Origin: Microbacterium testaceum
GTDB lineage: Bacteria > Actinomycetota > Actinomycetes > Actinomycetales > Microbacteriaceae
Assembly (NCBI RefSeq): GCF_001476655.1
Contig: NZ_LDRT01000058.1
Coordinates: 1-46,660 of the forward strand
Reading direction: 5' to 3'
Length of the DNA stretch: 46,660 nt
Both the position numbers and the translations under genes were made by a program. Numbering within the stretch: position 1 is the first letter of the stretch; the number at the start of each line of letters is the position of its first letter. This document shows positions 34,588 through 43,721 of this stretch, one piece after another. Under the pieces are notes generated by a model that saw only the letters and a list, made by a program, of their open reading frames with translations, did not search any database and was not told where the DNA came from.

Positions 34588-36039
34588 TCAGCCCAGCAGC
34601 GCCTCCACCGGGCCGCGGGCGAAGAAGATGACGAAGCCGGCGGCGACGATCCACAGCAGGGGGCTCACCCGGCGGGCGCGGCCGGAGAGCGCCTGGATGA
34701 GGACCCAGCTGACGAAGCCCGCGCCGATGCCGTTGGCGATCGAGTAGGTCAGGGGCATCACGGTCACGGTCAGGAAGACCGGGATGAGCACCGACAGGTC
34801 GCTCAGGTCGACGTGGCGGATCTGGCCCATCATCAGCGCGCCGACGATCACCAGCGCCGCGGCGGCGATCTCGGTCGGAACGATGCTGGTCAGCGGCGTG
34901 AAGAACATCGCGAGCAGGAACAGACCGCCCGTGACGACGTTCGCAAGGCCCGTGCGGGCGCCCTCGCCGATGCCGGAGCCCGACTCGATGAACACGGTGT
35001 TCGACGACGAGGAGGTCGCCCCACCCGCCACGGCGCCGATGCCCTCGATGACCAGCGCCGAGCGCAGGCGCGGGAACGTGCCGTCGGGGGCGGCGAGGCC
35101 CGCTTCGCGCGAGAGACCGGTCATCGTGCCCATCGCGTCGAAGAAGTTCGTGAACACGAGCGTGAAGACGAGCATGAGGGCGGCGAGCACGCCGATCCGG
35201 CCGAACGAGCCGACGAGGTCGACCTGGCCGACGAGCGACAGGTCGGGGAGGCTCACCCACTGGGCGGGCAGCTTCGGCACGCTGAGGCCCCAGCCGCCGG
35301 CGTTGCCGTCGGCCTTGGCGCCCAGGCCCGCAACCGCCTCGACGATCACGGCGATGACCGTGCCCGAGAGCAGGCCGATCAGCAGCGCGGCCTTGACCTT
35401 GCGCACCAGAAGCACCGCGGTGATGACGAGCGTGAGCACGAACAGGGCGGTCGGGATCGTGGCGATCGAGCCGCCGACTCCGAGGCCGACCGGGGGAGAG
35501 TTCAGCCCGGTCGAGGTGACGAGGCCGCTGTCGACGAAGCCGATGAAGGCGATGAAGAGGCCGATGCCGACGGTGATCGCTGTCTTGAGGGCGAGCGGCA
35601 CGGCCTCGAAGATCATGCGCCGGAGGCCGGTCACGGCGAGCAGCACGATGATGAGTCCGTTGATGACGACGAGCCCCATGGCTTCGGGCCATGTCACCTC
35701 GCCGACGATGCCGACGGCGAGGAACGAGTTGATGCCGAGGCCCGCGGCGAACGCGAAGGGGAGGCGGGTGACAAGGCCGAACAGCATCGTCATGACGCCG
35801 GCCGTCAGCGCGGTCACGGCGGCGACCTGCGGGAAGCCGAGGGCGTTTCCCGCGACGTCGGGGGTTCCCGACAGGATGATCGGGTTCAGGATGACGATGT
35901 ACGCCATCGTCACGAACGTGACCACACCGCCGCGGATCTCGGCACCGACGGTCGAGCCGCGGGCGGTGATCTCGAAGAAGCGGTCGAGGCCGTTCTTCGG
36001 TGCGGGGGCGGCCGTGGTCTCGGGAGCAGAAGCGCTCAT
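34588..36039 (-). CDS. NCS2/AzgA-type purine permease
   Basis: The 483-residue transporter of the AzgA/PbuG branch (guanine, hypoxanthine or adenine with H+) starts RFFEITARGSTVGAEIRGGVVTF, then FVTMAYIVILNPIILS. It has SSSSNTVFIESGSGIGEGARTGLAN in the middle, the conserved element before TM8, and GLRRMIFEAVPLALKTAI. About 12-14 membrane helices are present. Start ATG 36039 follows TTGGAG. A nearby purine riboswitch is not seen. It is convergent with sucD. Confidence 0.9.
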   Translation of the reverse strand: MSASAPETTAAPAPKNGLDRFFEITARGSTVGAEIRGGVVTFVTMAYIVILNPIILSGTPDVAGNALGFPQVAAVTALTAGVMTMLFGLVTRLPFAFAAGLGINSFLAVGIVGEVTWPEAMGLVVINGLIIVLLAVTGLRRMIFEAVPLALKTAITVGIGLFIAFIGFVDSGLVTSTGLNSPPVGLGVGGSIATIPTALFVLTLVITAVLLVRKVKAALLIGLLSGTVIAVIVEAVAGLGAKADGNAGGWGLSVPKLPAQWVSLPDLSLVGQVDLVGSFGRIGVLAALMLVFTLVFTNFFDAMGTMTGLSREAGLAAPDGTFPRLRSALVIEGIGAVAGGATSSSSNTVFIESGSGIGEGARTGLANVVTGGLFLLAMFFTPLTSIVPTEIAAAALVIVGALMMGQIRHVDLSDLSVLIPVFLTVTVMPLTYSIANGIGAGFVSWVLIQALSGRARRVSPLLWIVAAGFVIFFARGPVEALLG

Positions 36040-36104
36040 GAAGGCTCCAAGAAACAGGGGAGGGGGAGGACCGGAGGGGAAGACGCCGACGTATCGTGGA
36101 CGAC

Positions 36105-36542
36105 ATGTCGCTCTCAGGAGAGTATCTGCCCAGCACCAGCGAATGGGCCCGCCAGCAGGCCGAGACGTTCGAGGCCTCGGGAGGCCAGGAATCCGCCGAG
36201 CTGCGGGGCGTACCCATCATCGTCCTCACCACCGTCGGCGCCAAAACCGGTGGGCTCCGCAAGACCGCCCTCATGCGCGTCGAGCACGACGGGAAGTACG
36301 CGGTCGTGGCATCCAAGGGTGGCGCTCCCGAGCATCCCGCGTGGTTCTACAACCTCGTCAAGAACCCCCGCGTCGCCCTGCAGGACGGCGACGTGAAGAA
36401 GGAGTACGACGCGCACCAGGCCGAAGGCGCCGAGCGCGAGGCGTGGTGGGCGCGCGCCGCGGCCGTCTGGCCCGACTACGACGAGTACCAGAAGAAGACC
36501 GAGCGGCGCATCGAGCTGTTCGTGCTGGAGCCCGTCGACTGA
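36105..36542 (+). CDS. Deazaflavin (F420)-dependent nitroreductase family protein
   Basis: The 145-residue protein resembles Ddn/DUF385. Its core [48 protein letters not shown] is diagnostic, with the F420 phosphate-binding Lys/Arg residues. The acidic C-terminus ([15 protein letters not shown]) is also standard. Such enzymes reduce quinones or other substrates with F420H2. I chose ATG 36105, which lies 7 nt after TATCGT (36092-36097); GTG 36096 lies within that box. Confidence 0.88.
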   Translation: MSLSGEYLPSTSEWARQQAETFEASGGQESAELRGVPIIVLTTVGAKTGGLRKTALMRVEHDGKYAVVASKGGAPEHPAWFYNLVKNPRVALQDGDVKKEYDAHQAEGAEREAWWARAAAVWPDYDEYQKKTERRIELFVLEPVD

Positions 36543-36564
36543 CCCCCCCCGGGCGCCCTCCGTC

Positions 36565-36620
36565 GAGTGTCCAAGAAACGCCGTGGCGGCGCACGCCCTC
36601 GCGGCGTTTCTTGGACACTC
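36565..36620. repeat. 19-bp perfect inverted repeat after the F420-dependent reductase gene
   Basis: GAGTGTCCAAGAAACGCCG (36565-36583) and its exact reverse complement (36602-36620) flank an 18-nt loop, itself partly self-complementary (GGCG/CGCC). It may be a terminator for the upstream gene. The long arms rich in AAGAAACG do not look like a simple GC terminator, so a genus-level repeat element is possible. Confidence 0.6.
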
Positions 36621-36676
36621 AAGGGGATGCGGGCCCGACCCGGAACCGCGCCGCGACCGACGAGGCGCCGAGCGGA

Positions 36677-36706
36677 GGGGCCCGGATGCCGCGGCATCCG
36701 GGCCCC
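36677..36706. terminator. xylA-side terminator (30-bp perfect palindrome)
   Basis: GGGGCCCGGATGCCG and its exact reverse complement make a 30-bp palindrome lying 9 bp past the xylA stop (36715). It is the third member of the GGCCCGGATGCC terminator family in this window. Confidence 0.75.
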
Positions 36707-36714
36707 TGCGAAGC

Positions 36715-37902
36715 TCAGCGTGCGCCGAGCAGGTGCTCGGTGGCGAGCTGCTGCAGACGGACGAAGCCGAAGCCCTTGCCACCGAGGTAGGCGTCGACGT
36801 CGAAGTCCTCGTACGCCGAGCGGTCGGCGAGGAGGTCGTCGTACGACTCGCCCTCGTTCAGGGTCGGCTGCGCGAGCTCGGCGACCTTGGCGGCCTCGAG
36901 CGCCTCCTGCACCTCGGGGTCGGCGCGGAAGGCCGCGGCGCGCTCCTTGAGCAGCAGGTAGGTGTTCATGTTGGCCGAGACGGAGTCCCAGACGCCGGTC
37001 TCGTCCTCGGTGCGCGAGGGCTTGTAGTCGAAGTGGCGGGGGCCGTCGTACGCGGGCACCCCGCCGGGGCCGCCGTTCTCGAGCAGGTCGACCAGCGCGA
37101 ACGCGTTGTGCAGGTCGCCGTGGCCGAAGACGAGGTCCTGGTCGTACTTGATGCCGCGCTGACCGTTGAGGTCGATGTGGAAGAGCTTGCCGTGGTACAG
37201 CGCCTGGGCGATGCCGGCGGCGAAGTTCAGGCCCGCCATCTGCTCGTGGCCGACCTCGGGGTTCAGGCCCACGAGCTCGGGGCGCTCGAGCGAGTCGATG
37301 AACGCGATCGCGTGGCCGAGCGTCGGCAGCAGGATGTCGCCGCGGGGCTCGTTGGGCTTGGGCTCGATCGCGAAGCGGATGTCGTAGCCCTTGTCGGTGA
37401 CGTAGTCCCCGAGCAGGTTGACGGCCTCGCGGTAGCGCTCGAGCGCCTGACGGATGTCTTTCGCGGAGTCGTACTCGGCGCCCTCGCGGCCGCCCCACAT
37501 GACGAACGTCTTCGCGCCGAGCTCGGCGGCGAGGTCGAGGTTGCGCAGCACCTTGCGCAGGGCGAAGCGGCGCACCTGGCGGTCGTTCGAGGTGAAGCCC
37601 CCGTCCTTGAAGACGGGGGCCGAGAAGAGGTTGGTCGTGACCATCGGCGTCACGATGCCGGTGGCCTCCATCGCGCCCTTGAGGCGGTCGATCTGGGTCT
37701 GACGCTCGGCGTCGGTCGAGCCGAACGCGAAGAGGTCGTCGTCGTGGAACGTCAGGCCGTAGGCGCCGAGCTCGGCGAGCTTCTCGACGACGTGCACGAC
37801 GTCGAGCGGCTTGCGGGTGGGACCGCCGAAGGGGTCGGTGCCGTTGTATCCGACGGTCCAGAGTCCGAACGAGAACTTGTCATCGCGGGTGGGGGTGGGC
37901 AT
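36715..37902 (-). CDS. xylA: Xylose isomerase
   Basis: The 395-residue protein converts D-xylose to D-xylulose (and glucose to fructose) in the cytoplasm with two divalent metal ions. The catalytic His53 sits in GLTFHDDDL. The metal ligands are in [12 protein letters not shown] (Glu and Lys) and in the later VGHEQ and DLNGQRG segments. Length and opening ([21 protein letters not shown]) are those of the actinobacterial class I enzymes. Start ATG 37902 follows GAAGGAGCAGGA. A probable promoter/operator with GTTG-CAAC arms lies upstream. Confidence 0.97.
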   Translation of the reverse strand: MPTPTRDDKFSFGLWTVGYNGTDPFGGPTRKPLDVVHVVEKLAELGAYGLTFHDDDLFAFGSTDAERQTQIDRLKGAMEATGIVTPMVTTNLFSAPVFKDGGFTSNDRQVRRFALRKVLRNLDLAAELGAKTFVMWGGREGAEYDSAKDIRQALERYREAVNLLGDYVTDKGYDIRFAIEPKPNEPRGDILLPTLGHAIAFIDSLERPELVGLNPEVGHEQMAGLNFAAGIAQALYHGKLFHIDLNGQRGIKYDQDLVFGHGDLHNAFALVDLLENGGPGGVPAYDGPRHFDYKPSRTEDETGVWDSVSANMNTYLLLKERAAAFRADPEVQEALEAAKVAELAQPTLNEGESYDDLLADRSAYEDFDVDAYLGGKGFGFVRLQQLATEHLLGAR

Positions 37903-37955
37903 TCCTGCTCCTTCGCATGGAGACGCACGAGTGCGCGGTGACGCACGGCGGGTTT

Positions 37956-37975
37956 GTTGGTTTTCACAACATATA
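37956..37975 (-). promoter_or_regulatory. Putative xylA promoter/operator
   Basis: On the minus strand TATATG is followed by TTGTGAAAACCAACAAA. GTTG (37956-37959) and CAAC (37967-37970) form short inverted arms in an unusually AT-rich stretch. TATATG would be a -10 box about 70 bp from the xylA start. A ROK-type XylR operator is a reasonable guess, since a ROK regulator gene lies at 39515; this is not shown. Confidence 0.4.
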
Positions 37976-38005
37976 CCCCGGATGCCGCGGCGTCCAGCGC
38001 TCTGC

Positions 38006-38902
38006 TCAGATTCCCAGCGCGTCGTCGATGCGCGCGAACACCGCGGGGTCCCACGTCAGTGCGCGCTCCCACGGCAAGCCGAAAGCCTCGGCGAAGAAGA
38101 TGCTGTGCACGTGGTCGGGGAACGAGTGCCGCACCACCTCGGGGAGCACCGCGGCGGGCACCTCGTCGGCCCGACCGCTCGTGAGCGAGACGAGTCCGTC
38201 GTGCGGCCACAGCTGCCGCGGTTCGTCGGCGGCCGCGAAGTAGCCCGCCCCGATCGCTGTCACCGGAATGCCGTCGAGCACGCCGGCCTGCCGTTCGTTC
38301 CAGCCCCGCAGGAACCGGCGCGACACCTCGTCTGCGGCACCCTGCGAGTTCGCGTCGGCATAGGGACGCGCCTCGGCGAAGATCTGCAGCGTCGCCGGGT
38401 CGCCGTGCGCGTCGTCCTCGGTGATCTCGTCGTCGAGGAGATCTCCCAGCACCGAACCGTCCCACGGGGTCCCGAGCGTCACGAGGTGCGCGACGCGGGG
38501 GCCGTCGTCGCCGAGCTCGCGGATCGCCGCGCGCGAGAACAGCCCGCCCATCGAGTGACCGACGAGGGCGACGCGACCGACGCCGTCGTTCGCGGCGAGG
38601 TGCCGAAGGAACCCGGCGAGCGCGACGCCCGCGTCGTCGACGCGGCCGACCGCGTTGATCGTCACCTCGGCCGGCAGCACGACGGGGACGTCTCCGAACC
38701 CCTGCCACCCGGCATCCTGCCGCACCTCTCCGACACCGATACGGGCGGGAGCGGTGAAGACGCGGATGCCGCGATCGAGGACGTGCGCACGCAGCGCGGT
38801 CATCGTGTTGCCCGCCGCCAGCCCCGACGCGGCGGCGTGCGCGGTGTCGGTGTAGGGCGTGACGGCGGCTCCGCCGGAGACGAGGACGACGGCATCGATC
38901 AT
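38006..38902 (-). CDS. Alpha/beta hydrolase, triacylglycerol-lipase/PGAP1-like
   Basis: The 298-residue protein has the nucleophile elbow GHSMGG ([20 protein letters not shown]). A candidate catalytic Asp lies in the WPHDGLVSL region, and a His in [12 protein letters not shown], as in secreted lipases of the acetyltransferase/PGAP1 type. No signal peptide is obvious. The substrate is unknown. TATCCT lies 6 nt before the ATG on the minus strand (38909-38914), a leaderless-type start. Confidence 0.8.
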   Translation of the reverse strand: MIDAVVLVSGGAAVTPYTDTAHAAASGLAAGNTMTALRAHVLDRGIRVFTAPARIGVGEVRQDAGWQGFGDVPVVLPAEVTINAVGRVDDAGVALAGFLRHLAANDGVGRVALVGHSMGGLFSRAAIRELGDDGPRVAHLVTLGTPWDGSVLGDLLDDEITEDDAHGDPATLQIFAEARPYADANSQGAADEVSRRFLRGWNERQAGVLDGIPVTAIGAGYFAAADEPRQLWPHDGLVSLTSGRADEVPAAVLPEVVRHSFPDHVHSIFFAEAFGLPWERALTWDPAVFARIDDALGI

Positions 38903-38933
38903 GGCGTCAGGATACCGACGCGGACCGGCTCGA

Positions 38934-39419
38934 TCAGCGCGGCAGCGCGTGCTCGATCGCGGCGACGACCTCGGGAGCGTCGGGGAGCGTCCGCGGGCTG
39001 AAACGCGTCACGCGACCGTCGGGCGAGACGACGAACTTCTCGAAGTTCCACGAGATGCGGCCGGTCTTGCCCTCGGCGTCCGGGGTCGTCGTGAGCTCCT
39101 TGTAGAGCGGGTGGGCGCCTCGGCCGTTGATCTTGACCTTCTCCGACATCGGGAAGGTCACACCCCACGTGGCGGAGCAGTACTCGGCGATCTTGTCCTC
39201 GTCGCTGAGCTCTTGCAGGAACTGGTTGCTGGGGAAGCCGATGACCGTGAACCCGCGGTCGGCGTACTTCTTGTGCAGCGCCTCGAGCGCTTCGTACTGC
39301 GGCGCGAGGCCGCACCGCGAAGCGACGTTCACGACGAGCGCCGCCTTGCCGGCGGTCAGGTCGCCGAAGGTCGTCTCTTCACCGCGGATGGTCGTGATCG
39401 GGATGCCGGAGAGGTCCAT
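38934..39419 (-). CDS. Glutathione peroxidase family protein (Cys form)
   Basis: The 161-residue thiol peroxidase has Cys36 in NVASRCGLAPQY as the peroxidatic residue, Gln66 (SNQF), and Trp124/Asn125 (ISWNFEKF), completing the catalytic tetrad. Cys81 is placed as the resolving Cys of the thioredoxin-dependent 2-Cys subgroup. In actinobacteria, which lack glutathione, electrons probably come from thioredoxin or mycothiol systems. The codon is a normal Cys codon, not UGA, so this is not a selenoprotein. Confidence 0.92.
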   Translation of the reverse strand: MDLSGIPITTIRGEETTFGDLTAGKAALVVNVASRCGLAPQYEALEALHKKYADRGFTVIGFPSNQFLQELSDEDKIAEYCSATWGVTFPMSEKVKINGRGAHPLYKELTTTPDAEGKTGRISWNFEKFVVSPDGRVTRFSPRTLPDAPEVVAAIEHALPR

Positions 39420-39514
39420 GGATCCATCCTGGCACCGCTCGATTTGCCTCGGGTGGGAATTCCGGTCCGTCTGCACCGCGCGAGAGATGGTGCGGCTCGT
39501 GGCACAGTGGACGA

Positions 39515-40675
39515 ATGGCCACAGCGGGCACCCGCGGCGACGGCATGCGCCGTGCCAACCTGTCGCTCGTGCTGCGCACGGTGCATCGCGAGGGCCCGCG
39601 CTCGCGCGCCGCCCTCACCGAGGCGACGGGGCTGAACCGCTCCACCATCGCCGATCTCGTCGCCGAGCTGCAGCGCGCGGGGCTCGTGGTCGAGCGGGCA
39701 TCCGATGCCCAGGGCCGCGTCGGCCGCCCCTCCCCGATCGTCGTCCCCGACCCGCGCGTCGTGGCCATCGCCGCGAACCCCGAGGTCGACGCCCTCGACA
39801 TCGGCGCCATCGCTCTCGACGGGACGATCCTGGCCCGGGAGCGCGTGGACCAGCGGACCCTGCTGACCCCCGAGCGCACCGCCGCGCTGATCGCCGAGAC
39901 CGTCGAGACGTGGAGGCGCGGCCCCCTCGCCGCGGCGCAGATCGTCGGCGTCGGCCTCGCCGTGCCCGGCCCGGTACGCGCTTCGGACGGTCTCGTCCGC
40001 GAGGCCCCGCACCTCGGCTGGACCGACGCTCCCCTCGCGGATCTGGTGACGGATGCCACGGGCCTGACCGCCCACGTCGCCAACGACGCAGCCCTCGGCG
40101 CCCTCGCCGAGTACCTCTTCGGCGCCGCGCGCGGCGCGCACGATGTCGTCTACCTCAACGGCGGCGCAAGCGGGATCGGCGGGGCGGTGATCGTCGGCGG
40201 GACGCCCCTGGGCGGCGCGGGCGGCTACGCCGGAGAGTTCGGGCAGAATCGGCCGGGCATCGTCGACGCGACCGACCGGCGCGCGGCGGAGGGCGTCCTC
40301 GAAGACGAAGTCAGTCGCGCGCACCTTCTCGCGGCGGTGGAGCTCGACGGCGGCGACGATGCGGCCCTGGCCGCCGCCTTGGCATCCGCGTCCGATCCCG
40401 TGGCGCGCGCCGAGGTCGACCGCCAGCGACGGATCCTCGCGACCGCGCTGGCGAACGCCGCGAACGTGCTGAACCCCGCCGTCGTCGTGCTCGGCGGGTT
40501 CCTGGCCGTCCTGGCCGGGCGCGACCTCGCCGGTCTCGACGCCGCGGTGCGCGCGCAGACCGTCCCGGCGTGCGCCGAGGGGCTGCGGCTCGCCGTCGCC
40601 GAGCTGGGCGGGGACCGCCTGCTCGTGGGGGCCGCGGAAGCGGTGTTCGAAGCCGCCCTGTTCCCGGGGCGCTGA
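39515..40675 (+). CDS. ROK family transcriptional regulator (XylR-like)
   Basis: The 386-residue protein has an N-terminal winged helix (ALTEATGLNRSTIADLVAELQRAGLVVE) followed by the ROK kinase-like sugar-binding domain. That domain has GVGLAVPGPV, NDAALGALAEYLFGAARGAHDVVYLNGG and GGYAGEFGQNRPG. The classical ROK zinc motif CxCGxxGC is not seen, which is common in this subgroup. A sugar ligand would release it from DNA. It is near xylA, a polyol oxidase gene and the ABC operon, so control of pentose use is likely. A CACAGT box lies 6 nt ahead of ATG 39515. Confidence 0.88.
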   Translation: MATAGTRGDGMRRANLSLVLRTVHREGPRSRAALTEATGLNRSTIADLVAELQRAGLVVERASDAQGRVGRPSPIVVPDPRVVAIAANPEVDALDIGAIALDGTILARERVDQRTLLTPERTAALIAETVETWRRGPLAAAQIVGVGLAVPGPVRASDGLVREAPHLGWTDAPLADLVTDATGLTAHVANDAALGALAEYLFGAARGAHDVVYLNGGASGIGGAVIVGGTPLGGAGGYAGEFGQNRPGIVDATDRRAAEGVLEDEVSRAHLLAAVELDGGDDAALAAALASASDPVARAEVDRQRRILATALANAANVLNPAVVVLGGFLAVLAGRDLAGLDAAVRAQTVPACAEGLRLAVAELGGDRLLVGAAEAVFEAALFPGR

Positions 40676-40775
40676 GCGTCCGGCATTCACCCATGCGCGG
40701 GGGCGGGAGAACATCCCGTCGCGCCCCGATGTCGGCGGTCCGGGGCAGGATGGACACGTCGACGCGAGGAGAACC

Positions 40776-42023
40776 ATGACCGAGACACGACCGGCCGGCA
40801 CCACCTGGTCGGGAAACCACCACTACCGTGCCACCGAGGTGCTGCTGCCCGCCGACCTCGACGAGCTCGCCGAGGTCGTGGCATCCGCCGATTCGCTCCG
40901 CGTCCAGGCGACCCGGCACACGTTCAACGACATCGCCGACGCCGATGCGGCTCTCGTGTCGCTCGAGCGCATGCCGACGCGCATCGACCTCGTCGGCGAT
41001 CGCGTGCGGGTCGAGGGGCTCGTGACCTTCGCGCAGCTCGCCCCGGTGATCGAGGCGCAGGGCCGGGCGCTGCACAACCTCGGATCCCTCCCGCACATCT
41101 CCGTCGCGGGCGCCACCGCCACGGGCACTCACGGCTCGGGGATCCGCAACGGCAACCTGTCGAGCGCGGTGCGGGCGGTGGAGATCCTGGATGCCACCGG
41201 CCGCCCCCACCGCATCGATCAGGGCCACGAGTGGTTCCCGGCGGCCGCCCTGAGCATCGGCGCCTTGGGCGTCGTCACCGCGGTCGAATTGCAGACCGAG
41301 CCGACCTACGAGGTGACCCAGCAGGCGTACACCGGTGTCGCGTGGGACGACATCGCGGGCGACCCGGAGCGGGTGTTCGGCGGTTCCCGCAGCGTCAGCG
41401 TCTTCACGACCTGGGGCGACCCGGCGCACGACCTGGTGTGGGCCAAGAGCGATGCCGGCGCGCCGGAATGGGTGGAGGATCTCGGCGGTCGGCCGGTCGG
41501 CGACGACATCCACCTCGGGCGTATCCGCACGGTCGACAACACGACCCCGCGCGGATCCGTCGGTCCCTGGCACACGCGACTCCCGCACTTCCGCGCCGAT
41601 GCGCTCCCGAGCGACGGCGACGAGATCCAGTCGGAGTACTTCGTGCCGTTCGCCGCCGCGCGCGACGCCCTCGCCGCGGTGCGGGCAATCGCCCCCGCGT
41701 TCGACGCGCAGCTGTTGGTGACCGAATTGCGCACCGTCGCCGGCGACGACCTGTGGCTGAGCCCCGCGTACCAGCACGACGTCCTCGCGATCCACTTCAC
41801 CTGGCGCAACGACACCGAGGGCGTGCTCGCGGTGCTGCCGCACATCGAGGCCGCACTGGCGCCGTTCGACGTGCGACCGCACTGGGGCAAGGCATTCACC
41901 ATGCCGGGTGCGGCCGTCCGCGCGGCCCTCCCCCGGGCCGCGGACTTCGTCGCCGCGGCCCGCGAGGCGGACCCGCGGGGCGTCTTCCGGAACGCCTTCG
42001 TGGAGCGGGCGCTCGGGAGGTAG
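40776..42023 (+). CDS. Alditol/xylitol oxidase (AldO-like FAD oxidase)
   Basis: The 415-residue protein is a flavoprotein of the VAO family close to Streptomyces alditol oxidase AldO. Shared blocks include the His48 region ATRHTFNDIADAD (covalent FAD attachment site), SLPHISVAGATATGTHGSG, GALGVVTAVELQTEPTYE, and the C-terminal DLWLSPAYQHD, FTWRND and PHWGKAF. AldO oxidises xylitol and sorbitol to the aldose with H2O2. A D-arabinono-lactone-oxidase-like activity is the alternative. Start ATG 40776 has a good GAGGAG site. It fits the pentose/polyol context, with an L-xylulose-reductase-like SDR next to it. Confidence 0.88.
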   Translation: MTETRPAGTTWSGNHHYRATEVLLPADLDELAEVVASADSLRVQATRHTFNDIADADAALVSLERMPTRIDLVGDRVRVEGLVTFAQLAPVIEAQGRALHNLGSLPHISVAGATATGTHGSGIRNGNLSSAVRAVEILDATGRPHRIDQGHEWFPAAALSIGALGVVTAVELQTEPTYEVTQQAYTGVAWDDIAGDPERVFGGSRSVSVFTTWGDPAHDLVWAKSDAGAPEWVEDLGGRPVGDDIHLGRIRTVDNTTPRGSVGPWHTRLPHFRADALPSDGDEIQSEYFVPFAAARDALAAVRAIAPAFDAQLLVTELRTVAGDDLWLSPAYQHDVLAIHFTWRNDTEGVLAVLPHIEAALAPFDVRPHWGKAFTMPGAAVRAALPRAADFVAAAREADPRGVFRNAFVERALGR

Positions 42024-42056
42024 TCCGGTACGCCGACCCGCCCCGCGGCACCCGGA

Positions 42057-42785
42057 TCAGCGGCTGGAGTAGCCTCCGTCGATCGGGAGCGAGACGCCGG
42101 AGATCATGCCCGCACCGTCGCTCAGGAGGAACACGATCGGGGCCGCGATGTCGTCTTCGGTCGCCCACTTGTGCAGGGGCATCGCCTCGAGGAAGGGGCC
42201 CTCGATGTCGGGGCGTCCCCAGTACCACGCCGACATCGGCGTCATCACGACGGTCGGGTTGACGCTGTTGACCCGGATGCCGTACCCGCCGAGCTCGAGG
42301 GCCGACACGCGCGTGATGTTGTCGAGCGCGGCCTTGGACGAGCCGTACGAGATGTGCCCGGTGAGGGCGACGAGACTGGCCTGGCTCGAGACGTTGACGA
42401 TCGCGCCGCCCTTGCCGACGCGGATCATCTCGCGCGAGGCGTACTTCGTGACCAGCAGCGAGCCGCGCGCGTTGATGCTCATGACCTTGTCGAAGACATC
42501 GATGTCGGTCTCCATCGGGGTGGCGATCTCGCCTCCCCAGCCGCCGCAGTTCACGACGCCGTAGAGGTCGCGACCCTCGATCGCGGTGCGGATCTCGTCC
42601 TCCGACTCGAGGTCGAAGACGACGGGCTCGGCGCCGGTCTCCTCGACGATCGCGGCGACGCTGTCAGCCGTGCGTCCCGCCGCGAGCACGGTCGCTCCGG
42701 CGGCGACGAGGTGGCGGACCGTCGCACCACCGATCCCGCCGCCGGCTCCGGTGACGAGGACGATGCGGTCGGTGAATTCACTCAT
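42057..42785 (-). CDS. SDR of the L-xylulose reductase / carbonyl reductase (DCXR) type
   Basis: The 242-residue SDR has the motif GAGGGIGG and catalytic YGSSK. Its C-terminal part, IRVNSVNPTVVMTPMSAWYWG, then LLSDGAGMISGVSLPIDGGY, is strongly like mammalian DCXR (VNPTVVMTSM... LLSDRSGM... LPVEGGF). DCXR interconverts L-xylulose and xylitol with NADPH. A related pentulose or polyol dehydrogenase is therefore the best guess. I use ATG 42785; the open frame extends only slightly upstream. It is divergent from the kinase/ABC operon across the operator region. Confidence 0.85.
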   Translation of the reverse strand: MSEFTDRIVLVTGAGGGIGGATVRHLVAAGATVLAAGRTADSVAAIVEETGAEPVVFDLESEDEIRTAIEGRDLYGVVNCGGWGGEIATPMETDIDVFDKVMSINARGSLLVTKYASREMIRVGKGGAIVNVSSQASLVALTGHISYGSSKAALDNITRVSALELGGYGIRVNSVNPTVVMTPMSAWYWGRPDIEGPFLEAMPLHKWATEDDIAAPIVFLLSDGAGMISGVSLPIDGGYSSR

Positions 42786-42865
42786 GGGCGGGACTCTTTC
42801 GGGTTTCACGGGGCGGGGACGACCTCGATGTCGTCGCGGCCCATGATAACCACAGAATCACGCGG

Positions 42866-42930
42866 ATGACTTCGGTGTCATGACGAATTGATCACGGACG
42901 TTGACACCGGTGTCATGATGGGCTTACCGT
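42866..42930 (+). promoter_or_regulatory. Promoter and paired operators of the kinase/ABC transporter operon
   Basis: TTGACA (42901-42906) and TACCGT (42925-42930) are separated by 18 bp, a plausible -35/-10 pair. A perfect palindrome TGACACCGGTGTCA (42902-42915, with central CG) covers the -35 region, and a near copy TGACTTCGGTGTCA lies at 42867-42880, with centres 35 bp apart. The central CG is typical of LacI-family operators. The region also serves the divergent SDR gene. Confidence 0.6.
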
Positions 42931-43022
42931 AACCGAAAGCTCGACCCGGTGGGCCCCCACCGACACCGCTTCACCGACGCAGCACTCCGATGTGCGGCGC
43001 CGCCCGGAAGGACCACACCGCT

Positions 43023-43721
43023 GTGACCCACACCTCGGAACCCGACGAGACCACCCCCGCCGTGGTCGTGCACCTCGACGCTCTCGTCGACCGCGCACGC
43101 ACCCTCGTCGCGGCCGGCGATCGCCGCGTGCTGGGTATCGCGGGCACGCCCGGGGCGGGAAAGTCCACCGTCAGCGACGCCCTCCTCGCGGCCCTCGGCG
43201 CCGACGCGATCCTCGTCGGCATGGACGGCTTCCACCTCGCGAACGAAGAGCTCATGCGCCTGGGGCGTCGCGAGCGCAAAGGCGCACCCGACACCTTCGA
43301 CGTGGACGGCTATGTGGCTCTACTCGACCGCATCCGCGGCGGGCACGCCGTCTACGCTCCGCGCTTCGACCGCGACCTCGAGGAATCGATCGGCTCCGCG
43401 GTTCTCGTCCCCGCCGACGTCCCCCTGGTCATCACCGAAGGCAACTACCTGCTGCACGACGATTTCGGGTGGGATGCCGTGGCATCCCGTCTCGACGAGA
43501 TCTGGTTCCTCGACGTCGACGCCCAAGAACGCCACGACCGTCTCGTCGCGCGCCGCCTCTCGCACGGTCACCCTCACGACGAGGCCGTCGCCTGGGTCCG
43601 CGATGTCGACGAAGCCAACGCCGTCATCGTCGAGCGGGGCCGCGACCGCGCCGATCTCGTCATCACCGTCACCGACGCTCCCCCTCGGAACGCCGGACAC
43701 CACGAAGGAGCCTCCTCATGA
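43023..43721 (+). CDS. Nucleoside/nucleotide-kinase-type P-loop sugar kinase (FrcK/uridine-kinase-like)
   Basis: The 232-residue protein starts at GTG 43023, with GGAAGGA upstream. It has Walker A GIAGTPGAGKST, a VGMDGFHLANEEL segment like phosphoribulokinase/uridine/pantothenate kinases, GAPDTFD and EGNYLL. The fold is a single P-loop phosphotransferase. Proteins of this type occur with CUT2 sugar ABC transporters (as in frcBCAK of rhizobia), where they probably phosphorylate the imported sugar. It overlaps the ABC ATPase gene (ATGA). Which sugar is used is unknown. Confidence 0.8.
   Translation: MTHTSEPDETTPAVVVHLDALVDRARTLVAAGDRRVLGIAGTPGAGKSTVSDALLAALGADAILVGMDGFHLANEELMRLGRRERKGAPDTFDVDGYVALLDRIRGGHAVYAPRFDRDLEESIGSAVLVPADVPLVITEGNYLLHDDFGWDAVASRLDEIWFLDVDAQERHDRLVARRLSHGHPHDEAVAWVRDVDEANAVIVERGRDRADLVITVTDAPPRNAGHHEGASS

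Noticed and set aside
33952..36396. An 814-codon plus-strand frame and a 656-codon minus-strand frame across the repeat block.
   Set aside because: They run through low-complexity CGCGCC sequence and the antisense of the NCS2 permease; no motif or ribosome binding site supports them.
38934..39419. Selenoprotein glutathione peroxidase.
   Set aside because: The active-site codon is a normal Cys codon in NVASRCG; no in-frame TGA is involved.
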